A stretch of 64,000 bases of DNA, taken from Segetibacter sp. GTDB lineage: Bacteria; Bacteroidota; Bacteroidia; Chitinophagales; Chitinophagaceae. The stretch's first letter is position 1; every line of letters starts with the position of its first letter. Position numbers and translations under genes: made by a program. Shown piece after piece: positions 29,683 to 37,956 of the stretch. The notes under the pieces were generated by a model, which saw only the letters and a list, made by a program, of their open reading frames with translations, was not told the origin of the DNA and did no database searches. The stretch is taken from the NCBI GenBank assembly GCA_028288485.1, contig JAQBNO010000097.1:1-64000 (forward strand), given 5' to 3'.

Positions 29683-29853
29683 GGAAACGAAGAATTGGTT
29701 TTCTTCAAGTGCAAGTATTAGTTATTGCGGGCCTCTCGCAACCTGGCTAAGAAATCCCCGGCCAACTTCATCAAGGCTTTTAATAAACATCCTCTTGGTG
29801 CAGTGGATTGTTTGCTACCGGCAATAACGAAGTGGGCTGCTATCTCTACATCG

Positions 29854-29873
29854 GTAAAAGTGTGCGACGCAAC
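29854..29873 (-). repeat. Interspersed 20-mer repeat R9 (B type)
   Basis: The minus strand reads GTTGCGTCGCACACTTTTAC, two mismatches from the B consensus. Confidence 0.82.
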
Positions 29874-29938
29874 GATTTCGAATAAAGATTTACTGTTGGG
29901 CTCAAAAAAAAAAACAGGAACAGTTGACCCTCTAAAAG

Positions 29939-29967
29939 AAAAAAGGCGTTGCAAGTGCAAGGCCTTT
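29939..29967 (-). terminator. Rho-independent terminator of fabD
   Basis: Stem AAAGGC-g-TTGC / GCAA-g-GCCTTT with a 4-nt loop and one G-G mismatch. The minus strand ends in a run of six T. It lies 26 bp past the stop. Confidence 0.75.
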
Positions 29968-29992
29968 CTACGAAACTTATTTATCTAATGAA

Positions 29993-30883
29993 TTAGCTCA
30001 CTCCATCAACAACAGCTCCTTTAAAAATTTTAGTCACCAGGCCCTGCAACACTTTTCCGGGGCCCACTTCAGTAAAATGAGTTGCGCCGTCTGCTACCAT
30101 GGCCTCTACCGATTGTGTCCACCGAACAGCACCTGTTAACTGGTTGATCAGGTTCATTTTTATTTCATCAGGGCTCGTTATTGCTTTTGCCACTACATTC
30201 TGGTACACCGGGCAAATTGGATTGCTAAAAACAGTTGCTTCAATTGCAGCAGACAGTTCCTCTTTAGCAGGTTTCATTAACGGGCTGTGAAAAGCACCAC
30301 CCACCGGTAAAACCAATGCACGTTTAGCACCTGCCGCCTTCATTTTTTCACAGGCTATTTCAATTCCCCTTTTACTGCCGCTAATGACCAATTGGCCGGG
30401 GCAGTTAAAGTTGGCTGCAACCACCACTTCGCCGGTATCTTCCTGGATCTCCGCGCAGATAGCTACAACTTTTTCATCGTCTAGCGACAACACTGCGGCC
30501 ATTGTTGACGGATTTTGCTCACATGCTTTTTGCATTGCTTTGGCCCGTACACTTACCAACTTCAACGCATCTTCAAACTGCAAGGTTTTATTGGCGACCA
30601 GTGCAGAAAACTCTCCCAGAGAATGACCCGCAACCATATCGGGTCTTGCTTTTTCAATGGTTGTATAAGCAATTACAGAATGTAAGAAAACAGCAGGCTG
30701 GGTAACATTTGTTTGCTTCAGGTCTTCATCGCTTCCGTCAAAAAGCACGTCCGATATTCTAAAGCCTAGAATATCATTTGCCTGTTCAAAAAGTTCGTGG
30801 GCTGCGACGTTGTTCTCATATAAGCTTTTACCCATTCCACGAAACTGGCTGCCCTGGCCGGGAAAAATATAAGCATGTTTCAT
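29993..30883 (-). CDS. fabD: Malonyl-CoA:ACP transacylase
   Basis: 296 residues. FabD moves malonyl from CoA to acyl carrier protein for chain elongation. Motifs are FPGQGSQ (7-13), the active-site GHSLGE with nucleophile Ser88, and GGAFHSPLM with His199. Length is normal. It is the only fatty-acid elongation gene nearby; acpP, fabF and plsX are not within the window. An atypically GC-rich gap (30884-31119) separates it from folE upstream. Confidence 0.96.
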   Translation of the reverse strand: MKHAYIFPGQGSQFRGMGKSLYENNVAAHELFEQANDILGFRISDVLFDGSDEDLKQTNVTQPAVFLHSVIAYTTIEKARPDMVAGHSLGEFSALVANKTLQFEDALKLVSVRAKAMQKACEQNPSTMAAVLSLDDEKVVAICAEIQEDTGEVVVAANFNCPGQLVISGSKRGIEIACEKMKAAGAKRALVLPVGGAFHSPLMKPAKEELSAAIEATVFSNPICPVYQNVVAKAITSPDEIKMNLINQLTGAVRWTQSVEAMVADGATHFTEVGPGKVLQGLVTKIFKGAVVDGVS

Positions 30884-31055
30884 TAGAGAAAGTTTTTGTT
30901 TGATTTGCTATGTGGTTAGTAATTGTAAAGTAAAATATCTACAATCGCTTCACAAGCTATTGAAAAATTTAAACAAGCCTTGCGGGAAGTGTGAAGTTGC
31001 CAAAAGGTTTGACGATAAAGTGCGGGCGGCCCCATCCCCGCTTCAATTTAGACGG

Positions 31056-31087
31056 CCGGCGATGCTGCTACGGAAACCCTTCGCCGG
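31056..31087. repeat. Inverted repeat in a GC-rich intergenic patch
   Basis: CCGGCGA (31056-31062) and TCGCCGG (31081-31087) form a 7-bp stem with an 18-nt loop. The patch from about 31020 to 31100 is visibly richer in G/C than the gaps around it. Its minus strand resembles the sequence just after R6. Confidence 0.45.
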
Positions 31088-31119
31088 TATACCCCCCCTC
31101 AGTTAGAACACAACAATTG

Positions 31120-31716
31120 CTAATGAAGGCGCGATGAGATCAATTTCAGAAATTCATCTCTTGTAGGTATTTTTTCAAACTCACCAAAAAAAGCGGAGGT
31201 GGTTGTAACAGAGTTTTGCTTTGAAACTCCCCGCATCATCATACATAAATGATTTGCTTCGATTACAACGGCTGCACCGACAGGATTTAATGACTGCACG
31301 ATTGCATCAAGAATTTGTGTAGTTAACCTTTCCTGCACCTGCAGCCTTCTGGAAAAGACGTCGACTACTCTTGCCAATTTGCTTAAGCCTGTAATCCATC
31401 CGTTGGGAATGTAAGCAATATGGGCTTTTCCATAAAAAGGCAGCATATGATGTTCGCACATGCTATACAGTTCAATATCTTTTACAACGATCATTTCACT
31501 TACATCTTCGTGAAACTTGGCTGAGTTTATTATCGCCTGCGCATCCTGGCTGTAGCCTTGTGTTATAAACTGCATTGCTTTCGCAATTCGTTCAGGAGTT
31601 TTTAATAGTCCTTCACGATCAGGATCTTCACCCAGCAAACGAATAGCTTCCCGGTAATTCTTCATTAGCCCCTGCGTCACGTCTTCATCATAAACTTCCG
31701 ATTTACTATATGCCAT
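31120..31716 (-). CDS. folE: GTP cyclohydrolase I
   Basis: 198 residues. It converts GTP to 7,8-dihydroneopterin triphosphate, the entry to folate and other pterins. The zinc site is complete: Cys87 and His90 in SMCEHHML, with Cys158 in [10 protein letters not shown]. The substrate region [13 protein letters not shown] and the [21 protein letters not shown] helix are family hallmarks. Both zinc cysteines make this the zinc-dependent FolE1 type. Two 6-pyruvoyl-tetrahydropterin synthase paralogues lie directly upstream on the same strand (30 bp and then 126 bp apart), so the three probably form a pterin/deazapurine operon. Confidence 0.96.
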   Translation of the reverse strand: MAYSKSEVYDEDVTQGLMKNYREAIRLLGEDPDREGLLKTPERIAKAMQFITQGYSQDAQAIINSAKFHEDVSEMIVVKDIELYSMCEHHMLPFYGKAHIAYIPNGWITGLSKLARVVDVFSRRLQVQERLTTQILDAIVQSLNPVGAAVVIEANHLCMMMRGVSKQNSVTTTSAFFGEFEKIPTRDEFLKLISSRLH

Positions 31717-31746
31717 ATCTTACTTAATGGTTTTACAATTTTTGAA

Positions 31747-32157
31747 TTAAGCCGGGTACTCTACAAAGTTTCTTTCGGTTTCGTACAGTCGAACCTGCAG
31801 GTCCAAGGCGGAATCGAGCTTTTTACGCAATATCTCGTATATAACGATAGCTATATTTTCAGCGGTGGGGTTCGTTTGCTGAAATTCTTCTAACTCTATA
31901 TTCAGGTTTCTGTGATCGAATTTCGAAAGCACATTTTCTTCTATCAGGTCGCCTAAAACTTTAAGATCTATCACAAAACCGGTTTCAGGATCGGGCAGGC
32001 CGGTTACTTTAACTATCAACTCGTAATTATGGCCATGAAAATTTGGGTTATTACACTTGCCAAAAACTGATCCATTCCTAACCTCATCCCATGCAGCGTT
32101 GTTGAGCCGGTGGGCTGCATTAAAGTGTTCTTTACGATAAACCGCTACTTTATTCAT
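31747..32157 (-). CDS. 6-carboxy-tetrahydropterin synthase / 6-pyruvoyl-tetrahydropterin synthase (copy 1)
   Basis: 136 residues. Zinc histidines His16 (FNAAHRL), His41 and His43 (HGHNY), catalytic Cys35 (FGKCNNPN), the Asp81-His82 pair (FDHRNL) and the TAENIA glutamate are all present, so it should be active. The family takes dihydroneopterin triphosphate from FolE and gives either 6-carboxy-tetrahydropterin (QueD, queuosine route) or 6-pyruvoyl-tetrahydropterin. Sequence alone does not decide. The stop lies 30 bp upstream of the folE start. A second paralogue with the same residues is next door. Confidence 0.85.
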   Translation of the reverse strand: MNKVAVYRKEHFNAAHRLNNAAWDEVRNGSVFGKCNNPNFHGHNYELIVKVTGLPDPETGFVIDLKVLGDLIEENVLSKFDHRNLNIELEEFQQTNPTAENIAIVIYEILRKKLDSALDLQVRLYETERNFVEYPA

Positions 32158-32283
32158 AAAATGGAAAACTTCTTCTGTTGAATATGTGAAACGTCAAAAG
32201 TGAAACGTCAAAAAATTAAAAAGGTTCGCGTAGCTTGATTTCGATTTAAAATTTCTGCAAAAAAATGCGCGTTAACAAAATTC

Positions 32284-32694
32284 TTAATCGCCGAAATATT
32301 CCACATAAATGCGTGGAGTTTCATATAGTTTAATGCAGTGAAGCTTTACGTGTAAAGGCAAGTGTCGTTGCAATTGCTTCCATATCTCCATTGCGAGCAC
32401 CTCGGTACTGCACATCTTCCCTTGCAAAAACTCCACGTCGAGGTTCAGATTCTTATGATCCAGCTTACTGATCACACTTTCCTGAATGACTTTACTAAGC
32501 TTTTTAACATCAAATAAAAATCCGGTTTCCGGATTAATATGGCCTTTTATAGTTACATAAAGGTCAAAATTATGACCGTGCCAATTCTCATTCGCGCAAA
32601 CACCAAACAGCTCTTCATTTTTTTCCTTGGTCCACGCAGGGTTATAGAGCTTGTGGGCTGCATTAAAATGTTCCAATCTTGTCAGGTAAACCAT
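32284..32694 (-). CDS. 6-carboxy-tetrahydropterin synthase / 6-pyruvoyl-tetrahydropterin synthase (copy 2)
   Basis: 136 residues from the ATG at 32694. A longer frame to 32853 exists but adds 53 residues overlapping mqnB and lacking family similarity. All family residues are present: His14, Cys33 (FGVCANEN), His39 and His41 (HGHNF), Asp79-His80 (LDHKNL) and STE in place of the TAEN segment. It is of equal length to copy 1 but clearly diverged (for example CSTEVLAMEIW versus PTAENIAIVIY), so the two probably differ in product or partner. A -7 box lies 18 nt upstream of this start. Confidence 0.85.
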   Translation of the reverse strand: MVYLTRLEHFNAAHKLYNPAWTKEKNEELFGVCANENWHGHNFDLYVTIKGHINPETGFLFDVKKLSKVIQESVISKLDHKNLNLDVEFLQGKMCSTEVLAMEIWKQLQRHLPLHVKLHCIKLYETPRIYVEYFGD

Positions 32695-32711
32695 TCTGCA
32701 GTAAATTTTGG

Positions 32712-32719
32712 CAAAGGTA
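32712..32719 (-). promoter_or_regulatory. -7 promoter element for the 6-PTPS/folE operon
   Basis: The minus strand reads TACCTTTG, a perfect TAnnTTTG, followed by CC. It ends 18 nt before the ATG at 32694 and so supports that shorter start. Confidence 0.5.
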
Positions 32720-32765
32720 ATATTTGAAATGAATAACCAACCGTTAGATATACGACCTTTGCTGC

Positions 32766-33434
32766 ATGAAAGTTGTGATAACATCGGCCACTGAAAGAGA
32801 GATCTCACCAATAAAACAAACGATCGATCCTTTATATACAGGAGAAAGTTCAAGGCTGCGAATCTCGTTTCATGAAAGCGGCGTAGGAATTCTCGCCTCC
32901 TGCTTTTCGATCTCCAAACTCATCTTTGAAGAAAAACCCGATTTGATTATTCAGGCCGGCATTGCCGGCACTTTCAACAACGATACGCCGTTAAGTAAAG
33001 TGGTAGCCGTAAAGGAAGAATATGTTGCAGATACGGGTGTTGAAGAAAACAGCAATTTACAAGATCTCTTCGACTTAAACCTGCAACACCCAAACCTGTT
33101 CCCTTTTACGAACAGAAAACTTGTTAACCCAATGCTCGAAAAAATAAACTTATTGAATTTAGACGAAGTCACTGCTATAACGATCAATGAAATTACTACC
33201 CGGCAGGAACGCATTGACCAGTTGAAAGAAAAATATCGTCCTGAAATTGAATCAATGGAAGGTGCATCGCTTCATTACTGTTGTTTGCAAACCTATACGC
33301 CGTTCATTCAAATCAGGGCTATCAGCAATTATGTTGGCGACAGGGATAAATCGAACTGGAAGTTCAAAGAGTCTTTTGAAAATTTAGCCAGCATAATTGA
33401 AAGGTATATCGATGCGCTGTATACCATTAAATAA
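32766..33434 (+). CDS. mqnB: Futalosine hydrolase
   Basis: 222 residues of the nucleosidase (phosphorylase-like) fold. It opens VVITSATEREISPI, has IIQAGIAGTFN with the base-binding glycine turn, and ends with the family segment EIESMEGASLHYCC (Glu pair contacting the ribose). MqnB splits futalosine to dehypoxanthinylfutalosine in the futalosine route to menaquinone. Location supports this: mqnD follows 18 bp later on the same strand. It is divergent from the pterin operon with a 71-bp shared promoter gap. Confidence 0.9.
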   Translation: MKVVITSATEREISPIKQTIDPLYTGESSRLRISFHESGVGILASCFSISKLIFEEKPDLIIQAGIAGTFNNDTPLSKVVAVKEEYVADTGVEENSNLQDLFDLNLQHPNLFPFTNRKLVNPMLEKINLLNLDEVTAITINEITTRQERIDQLKEKYRPEIESMEGASLHYCCLQTYTPFIQIRAISNYVGDRDKSNWKFKESFENLASIIERYIDALYTIK

Positions 33435-33452
33435 ATCAAAAAAATCAGCACA

Positions 33453-34289
33453 ATGAAGTTTACGATTGGATTCAGTCCGTGCCCTAATGATACTTTTATA
33501 TTTGATGCACTCGTAAATAAAAAAATAGATACCGAAGGTTTTGAATTCGAAGCCGTACTTGAAGATGTACAGACTTTAAACAAATTGGCCATTGCTCGAA
33601 AACTCGATATCAGTAAAATCAGTTATGGCGTTTTACCGCTTGTTACTAATAATTATTTGGTTTTAAATAGCGGGGGAGCACTTGGTAAAGGTGTTGGCCC
33701 TTTGCTGATTGCCATGCACGAAATAAAAAATTTGCCTTCAGTTATTGAAGACTTGACTGTAGCTATCCCTGGTGAAAATACTACCGCTCACATGTTGTTT
33801 TCCTACGCATTTCCGGAAGCTAAAAAGAAACAATTTCTCGTATTTAACGAAATTGAAGACGCGGTTTTAACGGGCAAAGCAGATGCAGGTGTTATTATCC
33901 ACGAAAACAGGTTCACTTACCAGGATAGGGGTTTATTCAAACTAATGGACCTCGGAGAATATTGGGAAAAGGAAACAGCTGCACCAATTCCGCTCGGGGG
34001 AATTATCGTGAAGAAAGAGATTGACAAAGAAGTTCAGCAAAAACTCGACAGGCTGATAAAGAAGAGCGTACAATATTCGTTTAGTCATTATCCCCAAATC
34101 TCTTCTTATATCAGTTCTCATTCGCAGGAAATGAGCGAAGATGTGATGCGGAAACATATTGATTTATACGTAAACAACTTTTCTTTAGATTTAGGAGTGG
34201 AAGGCAAAGCGGCAGTAAATAAGTTATTAGATGTGTATAGTAACATTCACAAGTGGCGGACTACCGGCACGAATATATTTGTGGAGTAA
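33453..34289 (+). CDS. mqnD: 1,4-dihydroxy-6-naphthoate synthase
   Basis: 278 residues, a periplasmic-binding-protein-like fold. It opens TIGFSPCPNDTFIFDALV, the family signature, and carries SYGVLPLV and DAGVIIHENRFTY. MqnD splits cyclic dehypoxanthinylfutalosine to 1,4-dihydroxy-6-naphthoate, the late step of the futalosine menaquinone route. It lies directly after mqnB, so the pair is one operon. mqnA, mqnC and mqnE are elsewhere. Repeat R10 lies in the gap to the convergent photolyase gene. Confidence 0.94.
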   Translation: MKFTIGFSPCPNDTFIFDALVNKKIDTEGFEFEAVLEDVQTLNKLAIARKLDISKISYGVLPLVTNNYLVLNSGGALGKGVGPLLIAMHEIKNLPSVIEDLTVAIPGENTTAHMLFSYAFPEAKKKQFLVFNEIEDAVLTGKADAGVIIHENRFTYQDRGLFKLMDLGEYWEKETAAPIPLGGIIVKKEIDKEVQQKLDRLIKKSVQYSFSHYPQISSYISSHSQEMSEDVMRKHIDLYVNNFSLDLGVEGKAAVNKLLDVYSNIHKWRTTGTNIFVE

Positions 34290-34355
34290 TAGCCGAAATA
34301 AGAAATCTGCTATTGGTTTTTGGGTGACAAGCTGAAGAATAAGCAATTTTACATC

Positions 34356-34375
34356 GTTGTGTCACTCCCTTGTAC
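34356..34375 (+). repeat. Interspersed 20-mer repeat R10 (A type)
   Basis: GTTGTGTCACTCCCTTGTAC, one mismatch from the A consensus, preceded by CATC and followed by CGCAAAGTTTTATTCA. Confidence 0.88.
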
Positions 34376-34451
34376 CGCAAAGTTTTATTCAGCTTTTTTT
34401 AAACGACTAAATTTTAATACTCTTTATCATTCATCAGGAGTTACAACATAC

Positions 34452-35762
34452 TTACTTTCTTAACGCTTTACCAAAAACTTCCAGTGCTCTTTTACGCGCT
34501 TCTTCATGTACAACCATCGGCCTCGGGTAAGAAAACTCGTTTAATTCTGGAATCCATTTTTTAATATACTCAAGTCCCTTATCAAATTTCGTTGCCTGTA
34601 AATGCGGGTTGAAAATGCGAAAGAAAGGAGCAGCGTCGCAGCCACTTCCTGCAGCCCATTGCCAGCCACCGTTGTTCGATGCCAGTTCGTAATCCAACAG
34701 CTTTTCGGCAAAATAGGCTTCGCCCCACCGCCAGTCAATTAAAAGGTGTTTGGTTAGAAAAGAAGCCACCACCATTCTCACCCGGTTATGCATAAAACCA
34801 GTAGCATTAAGTTCTCTTAAACCTGCATCAACAATGGGGTAACCCGTCATTCCGTTGCACCATTTTTCAAACTCTTCTTCATTATTGCGCCAGTCAATTT
34901 TTTCGAATTCCGCTTTGAACGCATACCCTAAGCCAACTTTCGGAAACTGCCACAAGATCATTTGGTAAAACTCTCTCCATATCAATTCGTTCAGGTAGGT
35001 ATCGTTTATGCTTTTGGCAAGACGGACTATTTGCCTAATGCTTACCGTACCAAAACGGAGATGAACACCTAACCTTGAGGTACCATTTTCAATACCCGGA
35101 AAATCCCTGGTGGAAGAATATTTGATAATTATCTCCTCTTTCAATTCCCGCGATGGAAAGGGATAATTCATATTGCGAAAGCCCATACTTTCAAGCGACG
35201 GCACAACAAGTGTTTCAGCGCGGTAAAAGTTATTGAAATACTTTTCGGTTGGATACGAAGAGAGAAAGAAGTTGTTAAGTGTCGCTTTCCATTTCCTGCT
35301 ATAAGGAGTAAAAACAGTGTACGGCTCGCCGTTATCTTTTAAAATTTCATTCTTTTCAAATATCACCTGGTCTTTATAAGTATGAAACGAAATAGAGTTC
35401 GCTTGTAACAGCTCTCTAATTTTCCCATCTCTTTCCTTTGCGTAAGGCTCATAATCGTGGTTGGTGAAAACTTTTTCAATTTGGAATTCGGCTACAATAG
35501 CTTGAAAAACATCTTCGGGAAAACCATAAAAAACCTTTAAAGTGCTATCGAGAGAAATCAACTGCTGCTGTAATTCGTGGATGGCAGCATGAATAAATGA
35601 CACTCTTCTATCACCCTTGTCATCGAGCTTATCTACAATATCCCGGTCAAATATAAATATTGGCAGTACCGGTCTACCTTCTTTTAATGCATGATATAAA
35701 CCTGCATTATCATGCAGTCGCAGATCGCGCCTGAACCAAAAAACATTTATTAACGGCTTCAT
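34452..35762 (-). CDS. Deoxyribodipyrimidine photo-lyase (cryptochrome/photolyase family)
   Basis: 436 residues. The N-terminal antenna domain begins VFWFRRDLRLHDNAGLY, the family signature. The FAD domain has TSRLGVHLRFGTVS, ELIWREFYQMIL, and the photolyase block GYPIVDAGLRELNATGFMHNRVRMVVASFL followed by LDYELASNNGGWQWAAGSGCDAAPFFRIFNP. The NNGGWQW..G.D segment and conserved Trp residues fit a class I CPD photolyase that repairs UV dimers with light. A DASH-type cryptochrome is less likely from the block spacing. The class IV aminotransferase gene lies 28 bp upstream on the same strand and may be co-transcribed. Confidence 0.92.
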   Translation of the reverse strand: MKPLINVFWFRRDLRLHDNAGLYHALKEGRPVLPIFIFDRDIVDKLDDKGDRRVSFIHAAIHELQQQLISLDSTLKVFYGFPEDVFQAIVAEFQIEKVFTNHDYEPYAKERDGKIRELLQANSISFHTYKDQVIFEKNEILKDNGEPYTVFTPYSRKWKATLNNFFLSSYPTEKYFNNFYRAETLVVPSLESMGFRNMNYPFPSRELKEEIIIKYSSTRDFPGIENGTSRLGVHLRFGTVSIRQIVRLAKSINDTYLNELIWREFYQMILWQFPKVGLGYAFKAEFEKIDWRNNEEEFEKWCNGMTGYPIVDAGLRELNATGFMHNRVRMVVASFLTKHLLIDWRWGEAYFAEKLLDYELASNNGGWQWAAGSGCDAAPFFRIFNPHLQATKFDKGLEYIKKWIPELNEFSYPRPMVVHEEARKRALEVFGKALRK

Positions 35763-35790
35763 TTTTTTCTACCAACAAACACATAACTGT

Positions 35791-36648
35791 TTAAATAGTT
35801 GACGTTTGAAAAAGAGGAGCCACAAATTTTTGATATAATCGTGACGAGGTGGAATTACTATAATTACTGTTTTGAACCTTTTGGACCCACCGGATACCAT
35901 AAATTGAATTGGTTAGGAAAACTTCTGAAGCATTTAATAGTTCGTCAGGAAAAATTTCCACTTCGTAAAAGGGCAGGCCCTCCTTTTTAAAACAATTCAG
36001 CAAATACTTTCTCATTACTCCGCTTACACATCCCTGGGAAATTGAGGGAGTTTTGATAATGCCTGCTGAAACAATAAATACGTTGGCTATAGTTGCATCG
36101 GCTAAACTGTTATGAGCATTTAATAAAATGGCGTCATCCAGTTTATTCTGCTTTGCGCGTAATGCCGCCATTATATAACCTAAAAAATTATTAGATTTTA
36201 TATAAGAAAAACGGTCAGCAGTCTTTATTGCATCGGAAAAGAAATCTACAACAAGGCCTTGTTGGTTAAACCGGTTGGTTTCTGTATTACCTGCCCAGCT
36301 CTGAATGATAAAGTTTGGACTATGATCTTCTACATCATACAATCCACCATCTCCCCTATATAGCACCAACCTTACCCTCGCAAATGAAGAATGGCCGTTA
36401 GCTAGCACCAATGCGGTAATTTGATCTATCAAATATGAAGTGGTAAGAAATGATGGAATGGTAAAACATAAAGTATCGAGTGAAGAAAAAAGTCGGTCGA
36501 AATGTAGTTGATGTAAAGGGATGTTGCCATTAATCACCTTTATGGTTTCGAAGCACCCATCGCCATAGCGGAAGGAGCGGTTATTTGGAGAAATAGCCAC
36601 CTCTTCTTCGCGTACTATTTTTCCGTTCCAGTTTGCAAATAAAGACAT
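35791..36648 (-). CDS. Aminotransferase class IV (branched-chain aminotransferase / aminodeoxychorismate lyase-like)
   Basis: 285 residues, fold type IV PLP enzyme. SFRYGDGCFETIKV at about 24-37 holds the substrate-binding region, HFDRLFSSL follows, and YIKSNNFLGYIMA carries the presumed Schiff-base lysine. The next block LADATIANVFIV corresponds to the family's E-x-T-x-(S/A)-N, but the Glu that normally contacts the pyridine nitrogen is Asp here (conservative, and confirmed in the DNA as GAT). The length suits PabC-like lyases (about 270-290) or short aminotransferases. Product is undecided. It lies 28 bp upstream of the photolyase gene in the same transcript. R11 lies upstream. Confidence 0.8.
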   Translation of the reverse strand: MSLFANWNGKIVREEEVAISPNNRSFRYGDGCFETIKVINGNIPLHQLHFDRLFSSLDTLCFTIPSFLTTSYLIDQITALVLANGHSSFARVRLVLYRGDGGLYDVEDHSPNFIIQSWAGNTETNRFNQQGLVVDFFSDAIKTADRFSYIKSNNFLGYIMAALRAKQNKLDDAILLNAHNSLADATIANVFIVSAGIIKTPSISQGCVSGVMRKYLLNCFKKEGLPFYEVEIFPDELLNASEVFLTNSIYGIRWVQKVQNSNYSNSTSSRLYQKFVAPLFQTSTI

Positions 36649-36752
36649 ATAAGGTAAAAACAGCAGTTTGAAAAGCAGGAGAGAAAATACTAAGTGGAAT
36701 TATGTGACGATGAATTATACCAAATGTGAGAAAAGTCGCTTGAAGATTTACA

Positions 36753-36772
36753 GTACAAGTGAGTGACACAAC
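36753..36772 (-). repeat. Interspersed 20-mer repeat R11 (A type, exact consensus)
   Basis: The minus strand reads GTTGTGTCACTCACTTGTAC, an exact A consensus, preceded by GGCATCATC on that strand. Confidence 0.9.
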
Positions 36773-36874
36773 GATGATGCCAGTTGATTCTCGAGCAGGT
36801 AACAAAAAACATCTGGTCGCGGGTTAAACCAGCATGAAAATAAATTGGCTCAAAAAAAATTAGCAATCTGTTCC

Positions 36875-37543
36875 TTAGCCTTCTACTATTCCGTGTTTTA
36901 CAGCGTACAAAATTAACCCAGCCGTACTTTTTGCTCCTGTTTTCATTTTTAAACGATCCCTGATCGCTTCGACCGTACGAGGACTGATATCGACAATATC
37001 GGCAATTTCCTTAGTGCTTTTTTCATCGCACATTAATTTCAAAACCTGCATTTCCTTATCACTCAGCTCAGCGTCATAAGCAGGATTTGTTTCTATCATT
37101 CTCCTGTTTCTTAAACCTGAAAGCATTGCCTTGTTGGTATATTCATTGAAAAAAAATTCTTTCAAATACACCGTTTTTATTGCTTCGTAAATAGTTTCGC
37201 TATCGCTGTTCTTTGTAAGATAACTGTTAGCGCCGATTTCCATTAGTTTACTTATCATACTTACATCGTCATTCATTGTAAGCATAATAATTTTTGCATT
37301 TGGCAATATTTTTTTTACTTCAGGTAATGTGGCAATTCCGTCGAGAATAGGCATTTGTATATCGAGAAGAATAACATCGGGTTGAAGAAACTTTACTAGA
37401 TTAAGTAATTGCATACCGTTTTCAGCCTCACCAATAAATTCAATGTCGCTGTAATGTGCTAAAGAAGTTTTCACACCGGTTCTGAACAATGCATGATCAT
37501 CTGTTATCAGAACCTTTATTCTACCATTATTGTCTGTATTCAT
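36875..37543 (-). CDS. NarL/FixJ-type response regulator (orphan 1)
   Basis: 222 residues. The receiver domain has the acidic pair Asp15-Asp16, phospho-acceptor Asp61 (DVILLDIQMP), Thr in IIMLTM and switch Lys111 (YLTKNSD). The LuxR-type helix-turn-helix at about 159-215 has LSDKEMQVLKLMCDEKSTKEIA and ISPRTVEAIRDRL. No kinase sits next to it, so I call it an orphan, although the kinase at 40060 is only 2.5 kb away. It is one of three NarL-type paralogues in the 36.9-41.6 kb island. Confidence 0.93.
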   Translation of the reverse strand: MNTDNNGRIKVLITDDHALFRTGVKTSLAHYSDIEFIGEAENGMQLLNLVKFLQPDVILLDIQMPILDGIATLPEVKKILPNAKIIMLTMNDDVSMISKLMEIGANSYLTKNSDSETIYEAIKTVYLKEFFFNEYTNKAMLSGLRNRRMIETNPAYDAELSDKEMQVLKLMCDEKSTKEIADIVDISPRTVEAIRDRLKMKTGAKSTAGLILYAVKHGIVEG

Positions 37544-37956
37544 TGAGCAACTAATAAAAGTCTTAGAATTATTGAATTTAATGAAACCCCGAAAGATATT
37601 TAATAAAAACGATAATTCATAAACGGATATTTTACGAGCGGATAAATAAGTAAAAATACTATGCCGCGAATTAGAAGTTGTACGCGAAAGTAAGTATTAA
37701 TTGAAACACGAAAATCGGCGCTTTTGCAGGAATTTAAGGTTGGGTAAGTAGCTACTTTTGTAATGCATAGCCCCATGGCTTTTTCCCCGTTTTGTAAATC
37801 CATTTAAATACAGTAGAAAAGGAGTAATTGTACTGCAATTCGTCCCCTGTTTTAATCCATATTGTAGGAAAGCCCCCTTGTCCCACATCCTATTACCGAA
37901 TTAAAAAAACCGGCCCGTTCAGTCGGGCCGGTTTTTCTTAAGATTAATTATAAGAA
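37544..37956. other. Gap between two response-regulator genes, 413 bp
   Basis: Holds the upstream region of the first regulator, a 12-bp palindrome AAGTAGCTACTT (37746-37757) and the terminator of the second regulator (37905-37936). Short frames inside it have no protein-like features. Confidence 0.5.
37905..37936 (-). terminator. Rho-independent terminator of the second response regulator
   Basis: A 13-bp inverted repeat AAAAACCGGCCCG / CGGGCCGGTTTTT with a 6-nt loop, 20 bp past the stop. It ends in T on both strands, so it can act in both directions. Confidence 0.9.

Larger units (their letters stand above)
29683..29992. other. Convergent gap between the GNAT gene and fabD, 310 bp
   Basis: Contains imperfect inverted repeats GTTATTGCGGG (29721-29731) and CCGGCAATAAC (29818-29828), R9 and the fabD terminator. 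An 87-codon plus-strand frame (29725-29988) runs through R9 and the terminator and is not called. Confidence 0.5.

Noticed and set aside
29725-29988. Plus-strand frame of 87 codons between the GNAT gene and fabD
   Set aside because: It runs through repeat R9 and the fabD terminator hairpin; composition is that of a chance frame.
30900-31106. Plus-strand frame of 68 codons in the fabD-folE gap, with a CGKC motif
   Set aside because: It lies in a GC-rich patch that looks like a decayed repeat; CGKC alone is not enough to support a gene.
32695-32853. N-terminal extension of the second 6-PTPS gene
   Set aside because: The added 53 residues lack family similarity, overlap the divergent mqnB gene and would include the -7 box.
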